Source: Porticoccus sp905181945 (GTDB lineage Bacteria; Pseudomonadota; Gammaproteobacteria; Pseudomonadales; Porticoccaceae). Taken from it: DNA of 64,000 bases. Of this stretch, positions 26,559 to 33,991 are shown piece by piece. Location of the stretch: contig NZ_CP159825.1 in NCBI RefSeq assembly GCF_047729555.1, positions 930,001 to 994,000 on the forward strand, read 5' to 3'. The notes under the pieces were generated by a model. It was not told the DNA's origin. It saw only the letters and a program-made list of their open reading frames with translations, and searched no databases. Made by a program: the position numbers and the translations under genes. The number at the start of each line of letters is the position of its first letter. Position 1 is the stretch's first letter.

Positions 26559-27089
26559 TTAAAAATCGTCAAGCTCTTCTTCGAGCCGCTCTATCTCATC
26601 CAAGAACTTACTTACAAACTGCATCTTTGCTAGGGAGTCAAAAGCGACTTGAAAATCGTTTTTGTTGTATTGCCCCTCAAACATTTCTTGTATTTCTGTA
26701 TATCTCAAGGAAGCATCTTCCTTGAGCTTCTCCAACGCAACAGATACCTGATCTGTCTCACGTATGTCTGCCAATTTTTCTCTTAACTCTATCTGCTCCA
26801 TCAAGAACAGGGGATCATGAACAATATGGGTTTCATCAGAAAAATTTATGCTTTGCAGGGATAATAAATATTTTGCACGGAATAATGGAGACTTAAGCTC
26901 AGCATATGCTTGGTTAACAAATGACACGTACTGCACAGCTAAACGCTGCTCGTGTAATGATTCCCTCATATAGCGATCGGGATGAAATTTAGATTGCAGC
27001 TCATGGTAACGTTTATCTAATAGCACTAAATCAATCTTATAGTTTATAGGGCATCCAAATAGTTCAAAATAGTCACAAGAAAAATTCAT
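26559..27089 (-). CDS. hscB: Fe-S cluster co-chaperone HscB
   Basis: A J-domain partner that brings IscU to HscA. The 176 residues match E. coli (171). The J-domain HPD motif is in FHPDRYM near residue 38, and the C-terminal three-helix IscU-binding domain starts around residue 80. The N-terminus FELFGCPINYKID is typical. It lies between iscA (33 bp) and hscA (24 bp). Confidence 0.95.
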   Translation of the reverse strand: MNFSCDYFELFGCPINYKIDLVLLDKRYHELQSKFHPDRYMRESLHEQRLAVQYVSFVNQAYAELKSPLFRAKYLLSLQSINFSDETHIVHDPLFLMEQIELREKLADIRETDQVSVALEKLKEDASLRYTEIQEMFEGQYNKNDFQVAFDSLAKMQFVSKFLDEIERLEEELDDF

Positions 27090-27122
27090 AGCTTTCAGTC
27101 TGGATAATCCTATAATAGCTAA

Positions 27123-27446
27123 CTACACATGGAAGCTTTCACCACAACCACACTCATCTTTAACATTCGGATTTTTAAACTCAAATCCTTCGTTGAGCCC
27201 CTCTTTCACAAAATCTAGCTGAGTTCCGTCAAGAAAAGCAAAACTTTTAGGATCAATAAAAAGTTTTGCCTCGCCACTGGCAACAACTAAGTCACTTTGG
27301 TCTGACTTATCTACAAACTCAAGAACGTAAGATAAGCCTGAGCAGCCTGTTGTTTTCACCCCAAGACGTATACCAACACCATGACCTCTGTGCGCCAAAT
27401 GTTTAACTACGTGCTGTTCAGCAGCCGGTGTCATTGTGATTGCCAT
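27123..27446 (-). CDS. iscA: iron-sulfur cluster assembly protein IscA
   Basis: An A-type carrier or scaffold. At 107 residues it equals E. coli IscA. The three ligands are in TTGCSGLSYV and the C-terminal ECGCGESF. It is third of the ISC genes, 23 bp after iscU. Confidence 0.96.
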   Translation of the reverse strand: MAITMTPAAEQHVVKHLAHRGHGVGIRLGVKTTGCSGLSYVLEFVDKSDQSDLVVASGEAKLFIDPKSFAFLDGTQLDFVKEGLNEGFEFKNPNVKDECGCGESFHV

Positions 27447-27469
27447 TACTCTATATCTCCTCTAACCAC

Positions 27470-27865
27470 TTATTGTTGATCTGCAGAATTACGTTTTTGG
27501 CGTACGTCTTTGACGGCTGCCTTAATCGCGTCTTCCGCTAAAACTGAGCAGTGAATTTTAACTGGAGGCAAAGCAAGCTCTTCGGCAATCTGAGTATTTT
27601 TGATGATCGAGGCTTCATCTAAGGTTTTTCCCTTAACCCATTCTGTTAACAAAGAACTGGAGGCTATAGCGGAACCACACCCGTAGGTTTTAAATTTGGC
27701 ATCCTCGATAATTCCATCATCATTTATTTGTATCTGTAATCGCATTACATCACCACAAGCTGGAGCACCTACCATTCCTGTTCCAACATTCATAGATTTA
27801 TCATCCAATTTTCCGACATTTCTAGGATTATCGTAGTGATCAAGCACTTTATCGCTATAAGCCAT
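27470..27865 (-). CDS. iscU: iron-sulfur cluster scaffold IscU
   Basis: The scaffold on which the [2Fe-2S] cluster is built. The 131 residues match E. coli (128), with Cys37, Cys63 and Cys106 at the same positions. The LPPVK segment recognised by HscA is intact (ALPPVKIHCS). I chose ATG at 27865 (MAYSDKVLDHY), with AGGGAG 6 bases upstream; a longer frame to 27913 is not supported by the family. Confidence 0.97.
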   Translation of the reverse strand: MAYSDKVLDHYDNPRNVGKLDDKSMNVGTGMVGAPACGDVMRLQIQINDDGIIEDAKFKTYGCGSAIASSSLLTEWVKGKTLDEASIIKNTQIAEELALPPVKIHCSVLAEDAIKAAVKDVRQKRNSADQQ

Positions 27866-27897
27866 AATAAACTCCCTAATTTTAAAACCAGTATTTC

Positions 27898-29112
27898 CTA
27901 GTGTGCAGCCCACTCAACAAGGCTTAGGTCAACACCATCTTTATACATATCCCATAAGGGGGACAGCTCTCTCAGTTTTGTCACTGCTTCACGAACTTTT
28001 TGTATGGCGTAATCTACCTCTTTTTCGGTAGTAAAACGCCCAAAAGAAAAGCGAATAGAGCTATGGGCTTGCTCGTCATCTAAACCCAAAGCGCGGAGTA
28101 CATAAGAAGGCTCAAGGCTCGCTGAAGTGCATGCTGAACCTGAAGAAACAGCCAGATCCTTAAGTGCCATTATCAGGGATTCGCCTTCAACGTAAGAAAA
28201 ACTAACGTTAAGGTTCCCTGCAACACGCTGCGACATAGAACCATTCACTCGGACAGACTCCATATCAGATATTCCATCCCACAAACGGTTTCTTAGCACT
28301 AAAAATTTCTGCTGCTCTTCAATCATTTTTTCTCCGGCAATACGAAAAGCTTCTCCCATACCTACAATTTGATGAGTAGCCAGCGTACCGGAACGCATAC
28401 CTCTTTCATGGCCACCGCCATGTATCTGTGCCTCAATCCTCACTCTCGGTTTACGCCGAACATATAGCGCCCCTATACCTTTAGGGCCATAAGTTTTATG
28501 TGCCGACAATGACATTATGTCAACTTTCATTGCTTCTACGTCAATGGGTACTTTTCCAGTACTCTGAGCTGCGTCTACATGAAAGACTACTTTTCGCTCA
28601 CGACAAATTTCGCCGATAGCTGCAATATCATTTATTGTTCCAATTTCATTATTCACATGCATCAAGGAAACCAGCGTTGTATCTTCTCTAATAGCATCCT
28701 TAACCATTTGGGGCTGAATAATTCCCTCTGCATCAGGAATTAAATAAGTCACCTCAAACCCTTCACGCTCAAGCTGTCTGCAAGCATCAAGAACAGCCTT
28801 ATGTTCAATTTTTGAGGTAATAACATGCTTGCCTTTCTTTTGATTAAAATGAGCGCAGCCTTTTATTCCAAGATTGTTTCCCTCGGTAGCACCAGAGGTC
28901 CAAACAATTTCTCTTGGATCGGCATTGAGTAATTTTGCTACCTGCGCCCTAGCATTCTCAACTGCAGCTTCAGCCTTCCAGCCAAACGAGTGCGATCGAG
29001 AGGAAGGGTTTCCAAAATTTCCATCTCCCGTCAAGCAGTCTGACATCATCCTAGCCACACTAGGATCTACTGGAGTTGTTGATGAATAATCTAAGTAGAT
29101 AGGTAATTTCAT
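27898..29112 (-). CDS. iscS: cysteine desulfurase IscS
   Basis: A PLP enzyme that takes sulfur from cysteine for iron-sulfur clusters and tRNA thiolation. The 404 residues equal E. coli. Visible are the PLP lysine in SLSAHKTYGPKG, the mobile-loop cysteine in SSGSACTSASLEPSY and the N-terminal LDYSSTTPVDP. It is second in the operon, 43 bp after iscR. Confidence 0.97.
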   Translation of the reverse strand: MKLPIYLDYSSTTPVDPSVARMMSDCLTGDGNFGNPSSRSHSFGWKAEAAVENARAQVAKLLNADPREIVWTSGATEGNNLGIKGCAHFNQKKGKHVITSKIEHKAVLDACRQLEREGFEVTYLIPDAEGIIQPQMVKDAIREDTTLVSLMHVNNEIGTINDIAAIGEICRERKVVFHVDAAQSTGKVPIDVEAMKVDIMSLSAHKTYGPKGIGALYVRRKPRVRIEAQIHGGGHERGMRSGTLATHQIVGMGEAFRIAGEKMIEEQQKFLVLRNRLWDGISDMESVRVNGSMSQRVAGNLNVSFSYVEGESLIMALKDLAVSSGSACTSASLEPSYVLRALGLDDEQAHSSIRFSFGRFTTEKEVDYAIQKVREAVTKLRELSPLWDMYKDGVDLSLVEWAAH

Positions 29113-29155
29113 TATTTATTTCCTGGTAACCATAAAAAATTATACTAGGATTAAG

Positions 29156-29590
29156 CTAGCTATTTTGCTGCAAGGTAACAAGCTGGACATCATGCTTATG
29201 AACAAGACTATCAAGACTAACATTATGCAAAAAACGGTGTATCTGGATGCTCAGGTCGTTCCACAAATCGTGGGTTAAGCATAAATCGCCTTTATTACAA
29301 TTACCTTTACCGCTACAACTTGTCGCATCAATGGACTCATTGACTGCATCAATGATCTCTGCAACGTTTATATCTTGAGTATCGCGAGATAGCCTATAAC
29401 CACCACCAGGGCCTCGTGTGCTTATAACCAGCTTTTGCTGCCGTAGTTTAGCAAATAATTGTTCGAGGTAAGAAAGTGAAATTCCTTGGCGGCTAGAGAT
29501 ATCCGCCAAGCTAACCGACCCATTATCTCGATGCATTGCAAGATCCAACATTGCTGCAACCGCATACCGGCCTCGTGTTGTCAGCCGCAT
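29156..29590 (-). CDS. iscR: Rrf2-family regulator IscR
   Basis: A [2Fe-2S] transcription factor that represses the isc operon when its cluster is loaded. The winged-helix N-terminus (MRLTTRGRYAVAAMLDLA) is canonical. The cluster cysteines are at 92, 98 and 104, exactly as in E. coli. The 144 residues are shorter than E. coli (162) at the variable C-terminus. It is first in the operon and preceded by a promoter with an IscR-like site. In Pseudomonas cysE would lie just upstream; here trmJ does. Confidence 0.96.
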   Translation of the reverse strand: MRLTTRGRYAVAAMLDLAMHRDNGSVSLADISSRQGISLSYLEQLFAKLRQQKLVISTRGPGGGYRLSRDTQDINVAEIIDAVNESIDATSCSGKGNCNKGDLCLTHDLWNDLSIQIHRFLHNVSLDSLVHKHDVQLVTLQQNS

Positions 29591-29642
29591 TTAATTACCT
29601 CGCATTTTTATTTATTGATACTAAAGTAAAAATATCATGCAA

Positions 29643-29675
29643 ATTATGATATAACCAACCTTTTTAGTCAAGTAA
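29643..29675 (-). promoter_or_regulatory. isc operon promoter with candidate type 1 IscR site
   Basis: On the minus strand there is a -35 TTGACT (29666-29671), a 17-bp spacer and a -10 CATAAT (29643-29648). The 25-bp window 29651-29675 overlaps the -35 and follows the type 1 IscR pattern: the left half TACTTGACT fits very well, while the right half GGTTGGTTAT fits partly. This position would let holo-IscR block RNA polymerase. The start codon of iscR lies about 50 bp downstream. Confidence 0.7.
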
Positions 29676-29720
29676 ATAACCTATTGTTTTAGTAGGGTAC
29701 TTGGCATGTAATTAAAAAGA

Positions 29721-30470
29721 TTATTGATTTTTTATCTTATGCGCTGCATTTCTAATAGCCGTCAAGACACCTCGCAATATAGACAGCTCCATTTCATCTA
29801 GGCGTATCCTGCTATACAAGCGGCGCAACCTAGTCATGGTCTGACGAGGGTTAGCTCTGTCGTGAAAACCTATATCTACTAAAGCTTGCTCTAGGTGTTC
29901 AAAATATAACTCTAGATCATTTGTTTTTGCTGGAGGCTGATCCCATTCATCAAAAGAAGGCACGCAGCCAGCATCATCCATCAAGGAAGCCATACGAATT
30001 TCATAACAAAGGACTTGCACAGCAGATGCGATATTTAATGAGCTATATTCTGGATTTGATGGGATATGGACGTGATATGTGCACTTATGGAGCTCCTCGT
30101 TAGTTAGGCCTCTGTCCTCACGACCAAAAACAATCGCTACATCGTGTTCGGCAGCTTCCTTCCAAACCCGAACACCACACTCACGAGGATTCATTAGGGG
30201 CCAAGGTATACGTCGCTCGCGAGCACTCGTGCCTACCACCAAACCACAACCAGAAAGAGCGGTATCCAGATCATCCACAACAACAGCGTTATTTAAAACA
30301 TCAAGGGCATTGGCGGCCCTCCAAACAGCCTGGTCTGCTGGGTAGTCTTTTGGCTCTACAAGATATAAACGATATAGCCCCATATTTTTTAAGGCTCGCG
30401 CAGCTGCACCTATATTTCCTGGATGACTTGTGTTGACAAGAACGATTCGTACCCTATCAAAGTTTTTCAT
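29721..30470 (-). CDS. trmJ: tRNA (cytidine/uridine-2'-O-)-methyltransferase TrmJ
   Basis: A SPOUT methyltransferase that modifies position 32 of several tRNAs. The 249 residues match E. coli (246). Signatures are VLVNTSHPGNIGAAARAL at the N-terminus, VFGREDRGLTNEEL, and the knot motif SLNIASAVQVLCYE. It is divergent from suhB, as in E. coli and Pseudomonas. Confidence 0.95.
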   Translation of the reverse strand: MKNFDRVRIVLVNTSHPGNIGAAARALKNMGLYRLYLVEPKDYPADQAVWRAANALDVLNNAVVVDDLDTALSGCGLVVGTSARERRIPWPLMNPRECGVRVWKEAAEHDVAIVFGREDRGLTNEELHKCTYHVHIPSNPEYSSLNIASAVQVLCYEIRMASLMDDAGCVPSFDEWDQPPAKTNDLELYFEHLEQALVDIGFHDRANPRQTMTRLRRLYSRIRLDEMELSILRGVLTAIRNAAHKIKNQ

Positions 30471-30700
30471 GTGGTGACCTTCAAGAGCGCAACATCTAAA
30501 AAAATTTTCTTATATCAAACAGGGTAGACAGTTAATAACTACACATTTCAAAAAATAGAAAAAACCAATATGTTGCAAAAAAAATGTAACTAAGAAGCCC
30601 ATATAGGGACTGGAAAAACTAAAAGGATTCTATCAGGAAGGCACAATGAAATCACAACCTTTTCTCAAAGTGAAACCTAACATGAAGCACAAGCCTCTGT

Positions 30701-30706
30701 TACAAT
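30701..30706 (+). promoter_or_regulatory. candidate extended -10 element of suhB
   Basis: TG-T-TACAAT ends at 30706, an extended -10 form, although no good -35 is seen 17 bp upstream. Transcription would start near 30713, leaving a 5' leader of about 26 bases before the ATG at 30739. If real, it rules out translation from the earlier ATG at 30646. Confidence 0.4.
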
Positions 30707-30738
30707 CCTGTCTTTTATCCTTGCTGGAATATCCTAAA

Positions 30739-31539
30739 ATGGAACCAATGGTAAATATTGCACTTCGTGCTGCACGCAAAGCAGGAGATTTAATCCTACG
30801 GGCGACAAAACGCATAGATCTAGTACGCATTGACGAAAAAAGTCGCAATGATTTTGTCACAGATATTGACTATGCAGCAGAAAAAGAAATTATCTATCAT
30901 TTACGTAAAGCCTTTCCCGCTCATACCATAGTGAGCGAAGAGGCTGGACTTTTAGAAGGTGAAGATAGCGACTACCAGTGGATAATTGATCCGCTGGATG
31001 GCACTACAAATTTTATTCATGGTGTTCCACACTTTGGGGTATCTATTGCTTGCAAACATAAAGACAAGATAGAGCATGCTGTCATTGTAGATCCAATGCG
31101 ACAGGAGGAGTTCACTGCAAGTCGCGGGAGAGGTGCTTTTTTGAATGGGAACAGAATTCGGATCTCCAGCCAGCCATTCTTATCTGGAAGCTTAATCGCA
31201 ACAGGTATCCCTTTTAGCAGCCCATCAATAGAGTATATGGATGCATACCTAGCTTGCCTTAATGATTTAGCAAAAGAATCTTCGGGGATCAGACGACTGG
31301 GTGCCGCCTCACTTGATTTGGCCTACGTGGCGGCAGGCAGGTTTGATGCTTTTTGGGAAATGAATTTGAAGCCATGGGATATTGCTGCGGGAGTACTGTT
31401 AATCAAAGAGGCTGGGGGCATGGTAGGTGATTTTCATGGCGGCAACACCTATCTAAAAAGTGGCAATATTGTTTGCGCAACACCCAAAGTTTTCAAATCG
31501 ACCCTTCAGGTAGTTCAGAGGCATTTGGGTCACCTGTAA
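30739..31539 (+). CDS. suhB: inositol-1-monophosphatase family protein SuhB
   Basis: A Mg-dependent phosphatase; in E. coli it also joins the rRNA antitermination complex. Motifs are FVTDIDYAAE, EEAG, the metal site IDPLDGTTNFIHG and the C-terminal WDIAAGVLLIKEAGG. Starting at 30739 (MEPMVNIALRAARKAG) gives 266 residues, as in E. coli (267). An in-frame ATG at 30646 has a strong AGGAAGG site and would add 31 residues; I favour the shorter form because homologues start there and a promoter-like -10 lies inside the extension. Confidence 0.9.
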   Translation: MEPMVNIALRAARKAGDLILRATKRIDLVRIDEKSRNDFVTDIDYAAEKEIIYHLRKAFPAHTIVSEEAGLLEGEDSDYQWIIDPLDGTTNFIHGVPHFGVSIACKHKDKIEHAVIVDPMRQEEFTASRGRGAFLNGNRIRISSQPFLSGSLIATGIPFSSPSIEYMDAYLACLNDLAKESSGIRRLGAASLDLAYVAAGRFDAFWEMNLKPWDIAAGVLLIKEAGGMVGDFHGGNTYLKSGNIVCATPKVFKSTLQVVQRHLGHL

Positions 31540-31543
31540 AAAG

Positions 31544-32308
31544 TTAAATTTTAGGTAAGTATCTTAATGGATCGACAGGCTTTCCATTTTTTCTAATCTC
31601 AAAATATAAACGCTTTGGTTGGACCAAGTCTCCCCCTACTTCTGAAATTTTCTGACCCGCTTTAACAAGCTGTCCTTCTTTTGCAAAAATTTTCTTGTTA
31701 TGAGCATACGCACTCAGAAAAGTACCACTATGCTTTATAATAATGAGCTTTCCGTAACCACGCAGGCCGCTTCCAGCATAAATCACGAGACCTGGAGCAG
31801 CAGCAGCAACTGAAGCTCCAGGGTAGCTCTCTATATCTATACCTTTGAATAATTTAGAGCTATTAAATTTTTTTGATATCTTTCCTTTAGTCGGCCAGTC
31901 CCACCTCCAGCTCAAAGAGAGAAGAGGTAACGGTTTATCATTTTTAAGTTTTTGGGTATTGGAGACAGTGGGATGCGTGGTCTTTCGTGGTTCAACCCAG
32001 GAGGAGCTCTTGCTGGCAGGATCTCGTCCGCCATCAAGTGATATTTTCTGGCCTATGTATATCTTATCAACGCTGCGAATACCATTTATTGAAGCTAATT
32101 TTTTGGCATCAGTTTCATACCTCCAAGCGATAGAAAACAAAGTCTCTCCGCTCGAAACAATATGATAATTTATTTTTTCAGCAAGGGGTTGCGGGCGATA
32201 AGCAACGGGAGCAGAGGAGCTATGGCAACCAGCCAAAAAAAGACTGGCACACCAAAACAAGCATTTGAGACCTATTGAAAAGTTATTTGCAGAAATCCAG
32301 AGCTGCAA
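31544..32308 (-). CDS. nlpD: LysM/LytM-domain lipoprotein NlpD (amidase activator type)
   Basis: A periplasm-facing outer-membrane lipoprotein expected to activate a cell-division amidase. The lipobox LAGC comes near residue 28, then a LysM domain (HIVSSGETLFSIAWRYE) and a C-terminal LytM domain. The LytM site is degenerate: FKGIDIES replaces the first His-Asp motif and RLYFEIR replaces the HxH, so it should not cut peptidoglycan. The 254 residues are shorter than E. coli (379). The start is TTG at 32308 with AGGGGG upstream inside the previous gene. rpoS, normally next, is absent; suhB converges 4 bp away. Confidence 0.88.
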   Translation of the reverse strand: MQLWISANNFSIGLKCLFWCASLFLAGCHSSSAPVAYRPQPLAEKINYHIVSSGETLFSIAWRYETDAKKLASINGIRSVDKIYIGQKISLDGGRDPASKSSSWVEPRKTTHPTVSNTQKLKNDKPLPLLSLSWRWDWPTKGKISKKFNSSKLFKGIDIESYPGASVAAAAPGLVIYAGSGLRGYGKLIIIKHSGTFLSAYAHNKKIFAKEGQLVKAGQKISEVGGDLVQPKRLYFEIRKNGKPVDPLRYLPKI

Positions 32309-32310
32309 CC

Positions 32311-33252
32311 TTAACCCCCTGGTATTTTGGGTTGTCTACCAAAAAAGTCTAGCGCCATCACAGCAACTAAGCCAAGCATCATGCAGCTAAATGCTGAAAA
32401 TGATTGAGGATCTTGGCCGGTTGCAGCGAGAAAATCCACCGGTATAAGTAATCTATGGGGCCAAATAAATTCAATACCTGCATAAGTAAGAGTCACCCCT
32501 ACAGCATCCCTCCATGGCCAGACCACAATCAATGACCCCAATACAAATCCTACAAGAGTCGCCATGGTGACCGAATAATAAGCCCTCAGGAGGGCTGATA
32601 GCATTCGCGAAAAAACCAAAAGACCAAATATACAACCTGAGATAAATATCAATAAAACGCTCCATTGCAGTTGGCTAATGGCGCTAATAACAATAGGGTA
32701 AATCCCAAGGAGCAATAAGATAAAGCTACCGGAGATACCAGGAAGAATCATTGCGCAGACAGCTATAGCTCCACCCCAAAATAATATAAAAAGATCGTCC
32801 GGTACATACATTTTTGGCACAACAGAGATAGCAACTACCACTACCACTCCTACCAACAAACCTATAGATTCTTTATAACAAAAATATGGAAGGTGTCGAA
32901 TAATATATCCAGCTGATGCAAGGATGAGCCCAAAGAAAAAAGACCATATCAATATAGATTCTGTCGCCAATAAATAATTTATCACATGAGAAAAAGAAAC
33001 TACGCTAAATAAAATCCCACAAAATAGACTCAACAAGAAATTACCATTCACTTTTTCCCAGAACTTAAAAAAACCTTGGGCTTTTAACACCTTCAATGAA
33101 TGAAGATTAATAGAGCTGATAGACTCAAGAAGCTCCGTATAGATTCCTGTTATAAGAGCAACAGTTCCCCCAGAAATTCCGGGAACAATATCAGCAGCCC
33201 CCATGACCGCTCCCTTCAGAAAAATTAGCAACCAATGTTTAATTTTTTTCAT
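32311..33252 (-). CDS. DUF368 membrane protein, candidate undecaprenyl-phosphate translocase (PopT family)
   Basis: A polytopic inner-membrane protein of about 8-10 helices with the DUF368 signature MGAADIVPGISGGTVALITG near residue 20 and a repeated CAMILPGISGSFILLLLG in the second half. DUF368 proteins have been shown in other bacteria to return undecaprenyl phosphate across the membrane, which would recycle the carrier made by UppS in this window. I chose ATG at 33252; a TTG at 33279 would add nine residues but lacks a ribosome-binding site. It lies between pcm and nlpD. Confidence 0.82.
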   Translation of the reverse strand: MKKIKHWLLIFLKGAVMGAADIVPGISGGTVALITGIYTELLESISSINLHSLKVLKAQGFFKFWEKVNGNFLLSLFCGILFSVVSFSHVINYLLATESILIWSFFFGLILASAGYIIRHLPYFCYKESIGLLVGVVVVVAISVVPKMYVPDDLFILFWGGAIAVCAMILPGISGSFILLLLGIYPIVISAISQLQWSVLLIFISGCIFGLLVFSRMLSALLRAYYSVTMATLVGFVLGSLIVVWPWRDAVGVTLTYAGIEFIWPHRLLIPVDFLAATGQDPQSFSAFSCMMLGLVAVMALDFFGRQPKIPGG

Positions 33253-33284
33253 CTTCTTAGCCAAGATTATGGTAACCAAAGAAA

Positions 33285-33926
33285 CTAACTAGAAAGCCCA
33301 CCAATGAGCGGCACAAAACGGACCTTCTCTGCCACTCTTTCTGTATAATTTAAGCTATCACCGTCCCTTATGATAACTCGCAGTTCTTGCTCATGGCTCG
33401 ATCCTACAGGAATAATCAAAATACCATCAGGGGCCAACTGAAGAAGTAACTCCTCGGGAACCTCACCGGGTGCCGCAGCACTAAGAATAGCATCATAAGG
33501 AGCAAACTCCATCAACCCAAGGGAGCCGTCGCCATGAGTCAACCTGACATTGCGCACCCCAAGTTTTCTTAATCTTTCGCGAGCCCTGTCCTGTAAAGAT
33601 TTTATGCGCTCAACGCTGTATATTTTTTCCACAAGCTGCGCTAAAACAGTGGCTTGATAGCCAGATCCAGTCCCAATTTCTAAAACTTTTTTACGGGGCC
33701 CTAGTGATAGTAAAATTTCTGTCATAAGCGCAACCACATAAGGTCTAGACAGAGTTTGACTAAACCCAATTGGTAATGCGGTATCCTCATAAGCCCTATG
33801 AGACAAGGCTTCATCTAAAAATAAATGACGAGGAGTTACTCTAATAACGTCCAGCACCCTCTTGTCTTTAATGCCTTGGTCTGTGAGTCGCTGAATGAGC
33901 CGCTCTCTAGTTCTTTGCGAGGTCAT
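33285..33926 (-). CDS. pcm: protein-L-isoaspartate O-methyltransferase
   Basis: Repairs isoaspartyl damage in proteins using S-adenosylmethionine. Motif I is LEIGTGSGYQATVLAQL, preceded by the family's RAYEDTALPIGFSQTLSRPY. Starting at ATG 33926 (MTSQRTRERLIQRL, with GTGGGG upstream) gives 213 residues, matching Pseudomonas Pcm; a TTG at 33956 is less likely. In relatives surE lies between truD and pcm; here the gap to truD is about 65 bp. Confidence 0.94.
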   Translation of the reverse strand: MTSQRTRERLIQRLTDQGIKDKRVLDVIRVTPRHLFLDEALSHRAYEDTALPIGFSQTLSRPYVVALMTEILLSLGPRKKVLEIGTGSGYQATVLAQLVEKIYSVERIKSLQDRARERLRKLGVRNVRLTHGDGSLGLMEFAPYDAILSAAAPGEVPEELLLQLAPDGILIIPVGSSHEQELRVIIRDGDSLNYTERVAEKVRFVPLIGGLSS

Positions 33927-33991
33927 TCCAACCCCACTAAAATCAACAGTATTCAACTCGCAGCCCTCATTTTTTTAACGCCTAAACTATA

